Assembly: GCF_900119315.1 (NCBI RefSeq)
Contig: NZ_LT827010.1
Coordinates: forward strand, 5,613,001 to 5,677,000
From: Actinoplanes sp. SE50/110
Lineage (GTDB): Bacteria > Actinomycetota > Actinomycetes > Mycobacteriales > Micromonosporaceae
Direction: 5' to 3'
Length of the DNA: 64,000 nucleotides
Every line of letters starts with the position of its first letter. Within the stretch, counting starts at the first letter, position 1. Positions 34,833-44,800 of this stretch are shown here, piece after piece. The position numbers were made by a program, and so were the translations under genes. The notes beneath the pieces were generated by a model. It made no database searches, was not told the origin of the DNA, and saw only the letters and a list, made by a program, of their open reading frames with translations.

Positions 34833-34846
34833 TGGGAGCGCTCCCA
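34833..34846. promoter_or_regulatory. CebR/CelR operator
   Basis: TGGGAGCGCTCCCA, identical to the known 14-bp operator of the LacI-family cellobiose-sensing repressors CelR (Thermobifida) and CebR (Streptomyces). It lies 28 nt before the cellulase start. The repressor gene itself is not in this window. Confidence 0.93.
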
Positions 34847-34874
34847 AGTATTCTTCCCCAAAGGTGACGCAGCG

Positions 34875-36326
34875 TTGAAGCGTAGCTTGAAACTGATCCT
34901 GGCCTCGGCGCTCGCCGCGGCTACCGTGGGCACGGTGGCGTTCTTCGCACTGCCGGCCAGTGCCGAGGCCGCCTCGTTCACGGTGACCAACTCGTGGAGC
35001 ACCGGCTACCAGGGTGAGGTCACGGTCAGCAACCCGGCCTCCTCGAAGATCAACACCTGGAAGGTGCAGCTCACCCTGCCGGCCGGCTCGACGATCGGCC
35101 AGGCGTGGAACGCCACCCTCGCGACCGGCGGCCAGACCTTCACGTTCACCCCGGCCGGCTGGAACGGGACGATCGCCGGCGGCAGCGCGACCAGCTTCGG
35201 CTTCGTCGTCACCGGAACCGGGCGGCCCACCTCGTGCACGGTCAACGGGCAGGCCTGCACCGGCCTGACCGGGGCGCCGTCCGCGACCGCCACGAGCGCG
35301 CCGGGCAAGACGCCGACCAGCGCGCCGGCGACCGCCACGGGCGCCCCCAAGCCGAGCGCGACGACCGCTTCCCCGACCCGGACGGCCACCGCCGGCGGCA
35401 CGCCGCTGGCCGCGAACGGGCAGCTCAAGGTCTGCGGCGCCGGACTGTGCAACCAGAACGGCAAGAAGATCCAGCTGCGCGGCGTGAGCAGCCACGGCAT
35501 CCACTGGTTCCCCGGCTGCTACACCGGTGCGGCGATGGACGCCCTGGCCACCGACTGGAACGCGGACCTCTTCCGGATCGCGATGTACGTGCAGGAGGGT
35601 GGTTACGAGTCCGACCCGACCGGGCAGACCGCCAAGGTGAACAGCCTGGTCGACATGGCCGAGGCCCACGGGATGTACGCGCTGATCGACTTCCACGTCC
35701 TCAACCCGGGCGACCCGAACCTCAACCTGGCCCGGGCCAAGGAGTTCTTCGCCAAGGTGGCGGCGCGCAACGCGGCCAAGAAGAACGTGATCTACGAGAT
35801 CGCCAACGAGCCCAACGGGGTCAGCTGGGCCGGCATCAAGAGCTACGCCGAGCAGGTCATCCCGGTGATCCGGGCCAACGACCCGGACGGCATCGTGATC
35901 ATCGGCACCCGCGGCTGGTCGTCGCTGGGCGTGTCAGAGGGCTCCTCGTCGGCGGAGATCATCGACAACCCGGTCAACGCCACCAACATCATGTACGCGT
36001 TCCACTTCTACGCCGCGTCGCACAAGGACGACTATCGCGCCGAGGTGCAGAAGGCGGCCGCCTCGATCCCGCTGTTCGTCACCGAGTTCGGCACGGTCAG
36101 CGCCAGCGGCGACGGGGCGGTCGACACGGCCGGCACCACCGCCTGGCTCGACCTGCTGGACAAACTGAAGATCAGTTACGCGAACTGGAACTTCGGCGAC
36201 AAGGCGGAGGGCAGCTCGATCCTGAAGCCGGGGTCGTGCAACGCCGGGGCGTTCTCCGGCACCGGCGCCCTCACCCCGTCGGGCCAGCTGATCCGCTCCC
36301 GGATCCGCACGCCCGACGACTTCTGA
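34875..36326 (+). CDS. Secreted GH5 endoglucanase with N-terminal CBM2
   Basis: Extracellular cellulase of 483 residues. A signal peptide (~1-33) is followed by a CBM2 cellulose-binding module (~34-130, with SFTVTNSWSTGYQGEVTVSN and TFTPAGWNGTIAGG), a Thr/Ala/Pro linker (~132-178) and a GH5_2-like catalytic domain (~182-483). Catalytic residues are the acid/base Glu312 in YEIANEPNG and the nucleophile Glu404 in FVTEFGTVSA. The TTG start follows AAAGGTGA by 8 nt and leaves a proper signal peptide; no better start exists. Cellobiose-relieved repression through the CebR box is strongly suggested. A 16-bp terminator follows. Together with the LPMO it indicates life on plant and fungal polymers. 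Confidence 0.95.
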   Translation: MKRSLKLILASALAAATVGTVAFFALPASAEAASFTVTNSWSTGYQGEVTVSNPASSKINTWKVQLTLPAGSTIGQAWNATLATGGQTFTFTPAGWNGTIAGGSATSFGFVVTGTGRPTSCTVNGQACTGLTGAPSATATSAPGKTPTSAPATATGAPKPSATTASPTRTATAGGTPLAANGQLKVCGAGLCNQNGKKIQLRGVSSHGIHWFPGCYTGAAMDALATDWNADLFRIAMYVQEGGYESDPTGQTAKVNSLVDMAEAHGMYALIDFHVLNPGDPNLNLARAKEFFAKVAARNAAKKNVIYEIANEPNGVSWAGIKSYAEQVIPVIRANDPDGIVIIGTRGWSSLGVSEGSSSAEIIDNPVNATNIMYAFHFYAASHKDDYRAEVQKAAASIPLFVTEFGTVSASGDGAVDTAGTTAWLDLLDKLKISYANWNFGDKAEGSSILKPGSCNAGAFSGTGALTPSGQLIRSRIRTPDDF

Positions 36327-36341
36327 CCACCCTTCCCACCA

Positions 36342-36380
36342 GGATGGTCAGGCGCCGCCGACACCGGCGCCTGACCATCC
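36342..36380 (+). terminator. Terminator after the cellulase gene
   Basis: Perfect 16-bp stem (36342-36357 with 36365-36380) around a 7-nt loop, 15 nt after the stop. Confidence 0.8.
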
Positions 36381-36516
36381 CCACCGGGGCACGAGCAATA
36401 CCGTTCACCGTCTCCGGTCCGCCCTCCCCTGCGTGCGGACCGCTCGAACCGGGCCGGGCCCTGACCCCGGCCCGGTCTTCGGGCCTCCTGGGACGGGTCG
36501 ATCCCTAAAAGAGCTC

Positions 36517-36543
36517 CCTTATATAAGGCAACTTTGATAGGAT
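36517..36543 (+). promoter_or_regulatory. ArsR-operon promoter and palindromic operator
   Basis: CCTTATATAAGG (36517-36528), a perfect 12-bp palindrome in A/T-rich DNA, lies just upstream of -10 TAGGAT (36538-36543). The -10 ends 6 nt before the GTG start, so the mRNA is probably leaderless and the operator covers the promoter. Confidence 0.6.
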
Positions 36544-36549
36544 GCGCTG

Positions 36550-37149
36550 GTGCATGCGTTCGACGTGCTTGGGGATCCGGTGCGGCGGCGGATCATGGAG
36601 GTGCTCGCGGACGGCGAGCAGACTTCCGGCGCCGTGACCGCGGTGATCCGCGCCGAGTTCGGCATCTCCCAGCCCGCCGTCTCGCAGCACCTCAAGGTGC
36701 TGCGAGACAACGGTTTCGCCACGGTGCGCCCGGATGGAGCCAGGCGGTTGTACGCGGTGGACGACACCGCGCTGCGACAGGCCGACGAGTGGCTGGGGCG
36801 GTTCCGGCGATTCTGGACGCCGCACCTCGCCGCGATGGCCACCGAGGTGGCCCGGGGCAAACGACTGCGCCGCTTGGCCGCCCCCGACGACCAACCCGGA
36901 ACCACTCCCGACCAACGACTGCGCCGCCCGGCTACCCCCGAGGACCAACCCGGGGCCGATCGACTGCGCCGCCCCGCTACCCCCGAGGACCAACCCGGGG
37001 CCGATCGACTGCGCCGCCCCGCCACCCCCGAGGACCAACCCGGGGCCGATCCCGGTAGACGCCGTGCGGCCGTCCGACGCCCACCGGCCCCGGCCGCTTC
37101 CGACCGCGGAGGGCCGGGCGCCTCCGACGACTATCAGGAGCTTCGATGA
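36550..37149 (+). CDS. ArsR-family regulator with repetitive C-terminal tail
   Basis: Protein of 199 residues. The first ~100 are an ArsR winged helix (VLGDPVRRRIMEVLADGEQT, GISQPAVSQHLKVLRDNGFA, RRLYAVDDTALRQADEWLGR) of the type paired with SRPBCC partners; no metal-binding Cys motif is seen. The tail consists of four tandem copies of a 15-residue unit (RLRRPATPEDQPGAD, the first diverged) followed by a disordered Arg/Pro-rich end. Relatives normally stop at ~110 residues, so the tail is an expansion. It overlaps the next gene by ATGA. Autoregulation via the upstream palindrome is likely. Confidence 0.85.
   Translation: MHAFDVLGDPVRRRIMEVLADGEQTSGAVTAVIRAEFGISQPAVSQHLKVLRDNGFATVRPDGARRLYAVDDTALRQADEWLGRFRRFWTPHLAAMATEVARGKRLRRLAAPDDQPGTTPDQRLRRPATPEDQPGADRLRRPATPEDQPGADRLRRPATPEDQPGADPGRRRAAVRRPPAPAASDRGGPGASDDYQELR
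36865..37050 (+). repeat. 45-bp in-frame tandem repeat in the arsR-type gene
   Basis: Exact or near-exact 45-bp units start at 36961 and 37006; a third close copy occupies ~36916-36960 and a diverged one precedes it. Near-identity of the last copies points to recent expansion. Confidence 0.9.
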
Positions 37150-37778
37150 TTGATGCCAGTGAGCAGATCAACCGGACCCGGCGTACGTTGGCGGGGCGCA
37201 CCCTGCAAGCCGGTGAGGCCCGGGTGCTGACGATCAGCCAGGTTTACGACACCGGGCTCGACGACCTGTGGGAGGTGGTGACCACGGCGGAGCGGCTCGA
37301 GCGCTGGTTCCTGCCCATCTCCGGTGAGTTGCGCGAGGGCGGGAAGTATCAGTTCGAGGGGCAGGCCGGCGGGACCATCACCCGCTGTGACCGACCGCAT
37401 GTCCTCGCCCTGACGTGGGAGTTCGCCGGTCAGGTGAGCTGGGTCGAGATCAGGCTGACGCCGGAGGGGGACGAACGGACCCGGTTCACCCTGGAGCACA
37501 CCGCGCCGGTCGACGAGCACTGGGACCGGTTCGGACCGGGTGCGGTCGGGATCGGCTGGGAAATGGGGCTGCTCGGGCTCTCGATGCACGTGGCGGCGCC
37601 GGACGCGCCGCGCGACAACGCGGCGATCGCGGCGTGGACCGCTTCCGAGGATGCCCAGAGGTTCATGCGGCTGAGCGGGCAGGCCTGGGCGGAAGCGGAC
37701 ATCGCGGCCGGCACCGATGCCGCGGAGGCCCGGGCGCGGGCGGCCAACACCTACGCCGCGTACACGGGGGTGGAGTGA
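37146..37778 (+). CDS. SRPBCC (AHSA1-like) protein
   Basis: Activator-of-Hsp90-ATPase/START-like protein of 210 residues: ISQVYDTGLDDLWEVVTTAE, RLERWFLPISGELREGGKYQ, LALTWEFAGQVSWVEIRLTP and a C-terminal helical part. Pairing of ArsR and AHSA1 genes is very common in actinobacteria and probably forms a ligand-responsive unit, but the ligand is not known. The ATG overlaps the ArsR stop (ATGA). The C-terminal helix (AWAEADIAAGTDAAEARARA) is charged and flexible. Confidence 0.88.
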   Translation: MIDASEQINRTRRTLAGRTLQAGEARVLTISQVYDTGLDDLWEVVTTAERLERWFLPISGELREGGKYQFEGQAGGTITRCDRPHVLALTWEFAGQVSWVEIRLTPEGDERTRFTLEHTAPVDEHWDRFGPGAVGIGWEMGLLGLSMHVAAPDAPRDNAAIAAWTASEDAQRFMRLSGQAWAEADIAAGTDAAEARARAANTYAAYTGVE

Positions 37779-37780
37779 TC

Positions 37781-38128
37781 ATGGATGCCGAGACGCTGAA
37801 GAAATACTGCCTGGACAAGCCGGGCGCGTGGCCGGACCAGCCGTGGGAGGGCGACGTCGTGGCCAAGGTCGGGCCGAAGATCTTCGCGTTTCTCGGCAGC
37901 ACCGGCGAGACGGTCGGGGTCAAGTGCGGCAAGGGACGTGACCTGGCCGACGAGTGGCTCGCGCGGTATCCGGAGGATGCCACGGCCAGCGCCTACATCG
38001 GCCGGCACGGCTGGAACACGCTGCGGCTGCGGGGTGCGATCCCGGCCGAGGAGATCCTCGAAGCGGTGGACGCGTCCTACGACGCGGTGGTGGCGTCGCT
38101 GCCGAAGAAGGACCGGCCGACCGGGTGA
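37781..38128 (+). CDS. MmcQ/YjbR-family DNA-binding-fold protein
   Basis: Protein of 115 residues of the MmcQ/YjbR (CyaY-like) family: LKKYCLDKPGAWPDQPWEGD, VVAKVGPKIFAFLG, HGWNTLRLRGAIPAEEILEA and SYDAVVASLPKK. The fold is small and alpha/beta; function is not established. GGAG lies 5 nt before the ATG; a GTG two codons earlier overlaps the previous stop and is a possible alternative. Third gene of the ArsR operon. Confidence 0.88.
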   Translation: MDAETLKKYCLDKPGAWPDQPWEGDVVAKVGPKIFAFLGSTGETVGVKCGKGRDLADEWLARYPEDATASAYIGRHGWNTLRLRGAIPAEEILEAVDASYDAVVASLPKKDRPTG

Positions 38129-38231
38129 GGTTTCAGCGCCCGGGCTCGTCGGCGGGCGGCGGCGGAGTGGGCTGGACGGCCCATGAGGTGCCGGAGGATG
38201 CCCCGTGCATCGATGGCGGCGCCCTGCCATC

Positions 38232-38588
38232 GTGACAACCGTGGACTCCTTGGGCCCGGGCGCCGACTACATGTACGCGATGACCGCGATCGGGCTGTTC
38301 CTGATGCCTTGGGTCATGGCCGGCCTGGGGGTGCTCAGCGGCGCCGGGCGCACCGCCCGGTCCCGGGCCGCCGGCCGGCTGACCGCGTTGCTGCTGCTGA
38401 TCTGGTTCGTCGCGTCCTTCGTGATCGCCCAGTGGGACACCGACCAGGGCTACTTTCTGGCCGACGTGGTCGGTGGCGGTTTCTGCGTGCTGACCTGGCT
38501 GCTGGTTCCCTGGTTGGTCAGCTTCCTGGTCACCCGGTGGCGCCGGGCCCGGCGTCGCTCCGGCGGATCACCGGGGGCCGCGGCCTGA
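38232..38588 (+). CDS. Small membrane protein
   Basis: About 118 residues with three hydrophobic helices (AMTAIGLFLMPWVMAGLGVL, LTALLLLIWFVASFVIA, FCVLTWLLVPWLVSFLV) and a basic C-terminal tail (TRWRRARRRSGG). The GTG chosen (MTTVDSLGPG) lies shortly before the first helix; an ATG nine codons upstream is also open. No family recognised. It follows the MmcQ gene by ~100 bp on the same strand and is convergent with the RHS locus, separated by a strong hairpin. Confidence 0.65.
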   Translation: MTTVDSLGPGADYMYAMTAIGLFLMPWVMAGLGVLSGAGRTARSRAAGRLTALLLLIWFVASFVIAQWDTDQGYFLADVVGGGFCVLTWLLVPWLVSFLVTRWRRARRRSGGSPGAAA

Positions 38589-38632
38589 TCCGCCACGGAC
38601 CACACGGTCGCCACCGACGGCCGGCAAGGCTC

Positions 38633-38662
38633 GGGCCGGGCCGCTGGTGTGCGGCCCGGCCC
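38633..38662. terminator. Bidirectional terminator at the end of the RHS locus
   Basis: GGGCCGGGCCGC-TGGTGT-GCGGCCCGGCCC, perfect 12-bp stem between the convergent small membrane protein gene and the RHS operon. Confidence 0.75.
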
Positions 38663-38678
38663 CAACCCTGCACTGCTG

Positions 38679-38831
38679 TCACCTACCGCGCGACAGGGCG
38701 CTCAACCCCCCGGCGAGCAGGATCAGGAACAGGCCGGGGAACAACGACGGCCCGCCGAACAATGCCCAGATCGCCAGGGCGAGGCCGGTCAGGCCACAGA
38801 TCACGGCGACCGTTCGGAGAGTGCTCGTCAT
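38679..38831 (-). CDS. 50-residue two-helix membrane protein, candidate RHS immunity protein
   Basis: Not an obvious gene by length, but supported by its position: its ATG overlaps the TGA of the RHS gene in ATGA, the classic coupling of toxin and immunity genes, and the operon terminator follows 17 nt after its stop. The product is almost entirely hydrophobic: MTSTLRTVAVICGLTGLALA, IWALFGGPSLFPGLFLILLA, GGLSALSRGR, giving two short transmembrane helices joined by a Gly-Gly-Pro turn. No family recognised. Membrane location matches the membrane-active look of the RHS C-terminal domain, so neutralisation inside the bilayer is inferred. Confidence 0.7.
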   Translation of the reverse strand: MTSTLRTVAVICGLTGLALAIWALFGGPSLFPGLFLILLAGGLSALSRGR

Positions 38832-41800
38832 CGGGCCCAGCACCAGAACGCACCGCCGTACCAGGGATAGGTGTAGTGGAACCCGACGCCCCGATCGTTC
38901 CAGTCGCAGAGCCAGATGCCACCGCCCATGGCGGCGAGCAGGGCCGCGATCGCCCCGCCGGTCACTCCGCCGATTCCCGTCCAGGACGTGAGCTCGGCGG
39001 CCGCCCAGGCCACCCCGGATCCGGCGGCGAAGCCGCGCATCAGCCGGTTGGTCGCCCATTCGGTGAGGTAGAGGCTGATTCCCCACCAGTGCCGGGAGAA
39101 GCCACCGTGCCGTTTGAGACCGGTGACGTCGAACGAGTTGATCGGATCACTGGGATAGTCGTACGCGTTCTGGTTGCCACCGGCGACCGGGTCGACGGTG
39201 AGGAACCGCCCGCTGGCCGGGTTGTAGAGCCGCGCGCCCATCAGGACCAGGGACGCCACCGCGTCGGTGGACCGCTGTGCGCCGCCCAGCCAGTTGTAGC
39301 GCCCGTTCAGCGTGCCGTCCCGGGCGGTGCCGTATTCGGTGGACTCGAAGTATGCCGTGGCGCTGGCCCCCGTGGTGTCGGTGGCGGTCGGCACCTGGTC
39401 GGGGACGGTGGCGACGACGTCACCGTGCAGGTTGGTCAGTTCGAGCGTGGCGACCGCGTCGGAGCCGTGCACCGCCGCGAGTCTGCCGTCCAGGCCGATG
39501 ATGTTGCGGGCCCAGGCGGCGGTGGCGCCACCGTCTGCCGACACGGTGAGGTACGACGGTGAGTCGGAGTTGTTGGCGTAGTGGTTGACGGTGCGCCTGG
39601 TTTCCGCCCCGGAGGTGGTGTCGACCACCTGCCGGTACCGGCGGGCCGGGTCCAGGGTGAACGTCTTGCCCGCGGTCCCCTGGGTCATGCTGACCGGCAT
39701 GTCGGTGTCCTGGTAGGCGACGGTCAGCGCGCTGCTGCCCGAGGCCAGCCCGGCGGCGGGGACGGTGAGGGTCCGGCCCAGCTGGTCGTAGGTGTATCCG
39801 GCGGTGGTGATCCGGTTGGCGGTGTCATAGGTGCTGGTGCTGGTGCCGGCGGCGGTCGTCGTCTGGCAGCCCCCGTCGGCGGTGGCCGCGTAGCTGGCCA
39901 GGCTCGTCCGGTCGGACTGTTTGTCGAACCCGTACCGGCGGGTGACGCAGGAGCCGTCGGTGGTGTCCTGTACCTCGGTGAGCCGCTTGGCGTTGTCGTA
40001 GGTGTAGTCCTGGGCCGACAGCGGTGACTGCGCGTGCACCGTCTGCCCGTCCGGGTTGGCGACCGTGGAGAACTCGATCGTGCCGGCGGTGCCACCGGAA
40101 TAGGTGGGCAGCTGGTACGACAGGCTCGTCGGCTGACCGGTGTTGTCGAAGTGATAGGCGGCGGTCGTCCCGTTCGGGTAGGACTGCACGGTCATCTTCC
40201 CGGCCGCGTCATAGCCGGCGGTGAAGGTCGACGGGGCGTTGTCCATCCCGGCGTTCATCCCGACGAGCAGGCCGCGGTGCTCGGTGCCGGAGTCGTAGGT
40301 GTAGGTGGTGGTGCGCACGTCCACGAAGCGGGTGGTGTGCCCGTCGAGGTCGTACCCGTAGGTGCTCACCGCGCCGTCGGCGTCGGTGTAGCTGGCCTGC
40401 CGCCCGATGGCGTCGTACGTGCTGGTCAGCACCGCTGAACCCTGGGTCGTCGTGGCCGGCAGCCCGGTCGCGGGATCGTAGGTGCGCCCGGTGGCGGTGA
40501 CCGCCGCGGAGCCCGGCAGTCCGGTGACGCTCAGGCTGGTCCCGGTGCTGCGGCCCACCCCGTCGTAGCCGGTGGTGGTGGTACGCACGACGGCACCGGA
40601 GGTCTCGGTGACGGTGAGCGGCTGCCCGTACAGGTTGTACGTGTAGGCCTTGGACGGCACCGCGTACCCGGTCGAGGGCGCGCCGCCGGGATCGGTCCGG
40701 CACACCATCCCGGCCCAGGACGGCTTCCCGCCACACGCCGGATAGGTCGTGTTCGAGCCTGTCGTGTAGTACGTGGTGACGGTGGTGTCGGCGTCGGTGG
40801 CGGAGCCGCCGGGAAGCCGGGACTCCACCACCCGGCCCGCGGCGTCGTACCGCGTCTGCCGGGTCAGGTCGGCCGCCGAGGCGCTGCTGCCCAGCCAGGT
40901 GGTCTCCGTGGTGGGGGTGTGCAGCACCCAGCCGGACGTGTTGCCGGTCGCCGATGAGCCGTCGATGGGGTTGTAGCCGGTCACCGTCGTCCTGGTGTCC
41001 GCCGCGGTGGTGACCGAGCCGTCCAGCGCCACCGGGCCGGTCACCGTCCTGGTCACCAGGTGGTACGCGTCGGTCGTGGGCGCTCCGGCGTCGTAGGTGT
41101 AGTCGGTCCGCAGGCGGATCGACGCCACCGTCCCGTCGGCGAGTCGGGCCGGATGCGCCGGCCCGAGCGTGCTGAGCAGGTCGACACCGTCCGCGTCGTA
41201 GACGCTGGTGCTGGCCAGCAGGTTGGCCCGGGCCGCCGAGGAGCTCTGCGACGCCACGTACGGGTCGGTGTCCGCGGTGGGGCTCAGGGCCTGGGCGCGG
41301 TTGCCGGCGGTCAGCGACCAGATCTCGTCACCGTCGGTGTCGTAGCGGGTGGCGTCGATCTGCCACGCCGACGCGCCGTATCCGGCGACGTCGACGACGC
41401 GGCCGTCGACGTCGGCGTACGTCACCGACCCGTACGGCCAGTCGGCCGCGGCCGGGGCGTAGGCGCCGGTGGCCTTGTCGGCGGCCGGCACGTGGGACGC
41501 GGGGAAGACCGCGGCTCCCGAGTACGCCAGGTCGGTGGTCTGTCCCCAGCCCGCGGCGGCCGTCCCGGAGACGTCGGGCGCGCCGCCCAGGCCGGAGACC
41601 GGCAGGTCGTAGGCGACCGCCCGGGTGGCCACGCCGTTCGCGGGGTCGTTGCGGGACACGCCGGCGAGCCGGCCCCGGTTGTCGTAGCTCAGCGTCCACG
41701 GGTTGAGGCCCGCGGGCGTGATGGTGGCGATCCGGCCGGCGGCGTCGTAGCCGTACCGGATCTTCAGCGGGGTCGTGTCCCGCGGGTCCCAGGCGGCACG

Positions 41801-44800
41801 CAGGTGCCCGGTCGAGTCGTAGAGGTAGGCCGCGACCGGTTTGGTGACCATGGTGGCGGCAGCCGGGTCGTAACCGGTCCAGGAGACGCCCGACAGCAGG
41901 CCGTTGTAGGTGCCCCAGCCGGCCTCGTCGGTGCTGGACGCGGTGGTACCGGTGGCGTACGTCAGCCGCAGCGCGCTGCAGCCCGCCGCGTTGAACGAAC
42001 CGGTCGTGCAGGTGACGCCGGTCGGCGCCGGAGCCAGGATGGTGGTCACCCGGCCGTTGCCGTCGCGGGCGTACGCCGTCTCGCCCTCCTTGCCGGGCTC
42101 GTCGATCCAGGCCACCGTCCAGATGCCGGTCGAGGTTCTGGTCCAGGTGGTGACGGTGCCGCCGGCATCGGTCAACTGCCAGCCGGTGTACGCGGTGGTG
42201 TCGGCCGGATCCGCCGGGTTGGTGATCGACGTCGACCGGGTCAGGACGGTGCCGTCGTTCGCGCCGCCCACCCCCCGGTAGGCGCCGGACGACTGCTTGA
42301 CGTAGACCGCTTCGGTACCGTCGGCGTGCTGGAGGGTCACCGAGCCCGACACCGAGTTGTCGAGCAGCACGGCGTCGCCGGCGCCGGCGTCCGCGCCGGG
42401 CAGCGAGGCCCGCCAGCCGGGGCCGAAGACCCCGGACGGGCCGTTGGAGGCGGCGGCGGGGACCAGGCTCGTCGCGGTACGGCCGATGCTGAGCCCACCG
42501 ACCGACGAGTCGCCCGCCGACACCTGGAAGTCGCCGGTGGTCAGCGACACCGTGCCGGGGCCCAGGTCGCTGGTGGCGGCGTTCTGCCCGAAGGTGGTCA
42601 CCGCGAGGGTGAAGACCCGCTCCGCCGAGTAGCCGGTGCTCCCGGACGCGGTGGTGAACCTGGCCCGCACCCGCAGTGCCCCGTCCGGCTCACCGGCGGC
42701 GGCCAGGGTCGCGGCCACGTTCCAGTTGTATCCGGTGAAGGAGACCAGTGGGCCGGCGGCGGTGCCGGTCAGCGGCCACGCCGTGATCGGCGTCGACGAC
42801 CCGGCCGGGGTGACGTCGGCGGTCGGCAGGTCGGTCCAGGTGGTCCCGGTGGTGCCGGCGGCCCACTGGTAGGTGACCCCGGTGTAGGCCGAGCCGGTGG
42901 AGGCGGACAGGGCCACGCCCTTGGCCGTGGAGGCACCCGGCTCGGGGCTCAACACCCCGCCCGCACCGACCCCGAAGATGTAGGCGGTGGTGCCGGTGGA
43001 CAGGTGCAGGGCGGTGTCCCGGGACCGTGCGTAGAGCGTGTGCCAGCCCGGGGTGGTGGCGATCGTGGACACCGTCACGGCGGCGCCGGTGTTGCTGCTG
43101 TCGGCGGCCAGGTTCGGGGCCGACGGGTCGTCCAGACCCCAGTAGTAGCCGGCCCCGTCGGCCGCGGTCGTGTCGATCGCGCAGGACGTCGTGGCGCCGA
43201 CCTGCGCGGTCCAGGTGCCGGCCGGGTACGCACCGCAGGCAATCGACGGCTCGGCCGGCGTGTCGGTGTTGAGCAGGAACTTCGTGGCGGTGGTGGCCGA
43301 CAGCGAAGCCGGCGTCCAGGCCGAGTAGTCGTAACCGCCCGCGCCGTTGGTGACCCGTGCCCGGGTCTGGTACATCACGTGCGTGTTGTTGGTCAGCACG
43401 CCGGCCGGTACGGCCACCGTGGCGGTCGAGCCGGGGGTCACCGCGGTCGAGGTCAAGGTGGTGATCTCGCCGGTGCCTTCGCCGGTGTTGTTGACGTCGT
43501 GCGACAGCTTCACCTGCAGGGTGACCTTGCCACCGTCGGCGTTGGCGAGCTTGGCGGAGAACTTCGGGGTCAGTGAGGTCGAGAAGATCCGCGCGCCGCC
43601 GGTGTTGCTGTCGCTGGTGGTGCCGGCGACCCGCGGGGAGAAGGTGACGCTGCCCGGCGTTCCCGGGTAGGTGTTGTAGACCACCGACATGGTGGGATAG
43701 TGCGCCGAACTGGTGCAGCTCGTCGCGCCGGTCGCGTCCACGTTCATCGCGCAGAAGTACTTGGTGTAGGTCGTGTCGGTCTCACTGCCCGCCTTGAGCA
43801 GCATGCCGTAGTCGGCCAGCTTGCCCGACACCCAGGCCTGGACCATGTTCGTCACCGGCACGGTGCCGGTTCCGTTGGCGCAGCCGAGATCCTCGTTGCC
43901 GAAGGCGAACGACGACGACGCGCTGTACGCCGACGAGGTCGAGTACGACGGCTGGTTCGCCCAGGTCGCGCTGGTCATCGTGTAGTTCTCGGTGATCGGG
44001 TAGGCCGCCATCGACCGCGCCGAGCAGGTGCCCGAGTAGTTCGTCCAGAGCTTGAGCGCCGCGGAGGTGACGTGGGCGCCGGCCGGGATGCTGCCGGTGG
44101 TGTTGAACCGCACCAGCGACCGCCGGATGTTGCCGTTGGTGGAGTTGCCGATGCGCAGGTCACTGTCGGACACGTGCGAGTCGGAGTCCGCCTCGGTCAC
44201 GTAGGTGTCACCGTACCGGGACACCGACGACACGGCGGGGTCGATCCACACCGGGTACACGGTGGCCGGATCGTCGAGGAACGACTTGCCCGCGCTGAGG
44301 TCGACGTACTGGGTGCCGTCGGTGTCGGTCGCCAGCGTCACGGGGACCCGCTGGATCTGCGTGTGCTCCTCGTTGATCACCTGGGACGAGTACATGCGCG
44401 GCGTCGGCATGGTGTAGAGCACGGTGGAGGTCGCTCTGCCGGATTCGGTCGCGACGAACCGGTAGCCGCCGGTGCCGTCGGCGACCATGGTCATTCCGGT
44501 GGCGTCGAACCCGAGCCGCAGTTTGGGCACGCCGGCCGGCCGGGCCAGCAGCTTCAACGACTGTTCGAAGCCGTCCGAGGTCGCCGTCAGCACCAGCTGC
44601 TCGTTGTCGGTGAGCTGGTAGACGGCACTGTTGCCGCTGATCGCCGGCGCGGGCAGCGACTTCGCCCAGCGCAGGTCGACGGCCCGGCGGCCGTTGTCGA
44701 GGGTCACCGCGGGGCCGTCGCCACCGGCGGAGAACACCACGTTCGCGGGCGACACCCGGGGCGCGTACCCGCCGCCGACCTTGACGAGGTGGTAGTCCAC

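Noticed and set aside
41060..43576. 838-codon plus-strand open frame inside the RHS gene
   Set aside because: Antisense shadow with Gly/Arg/Val-rich sequence and no recognisable motif; the RHS frame on the other strand has the YD repeats.
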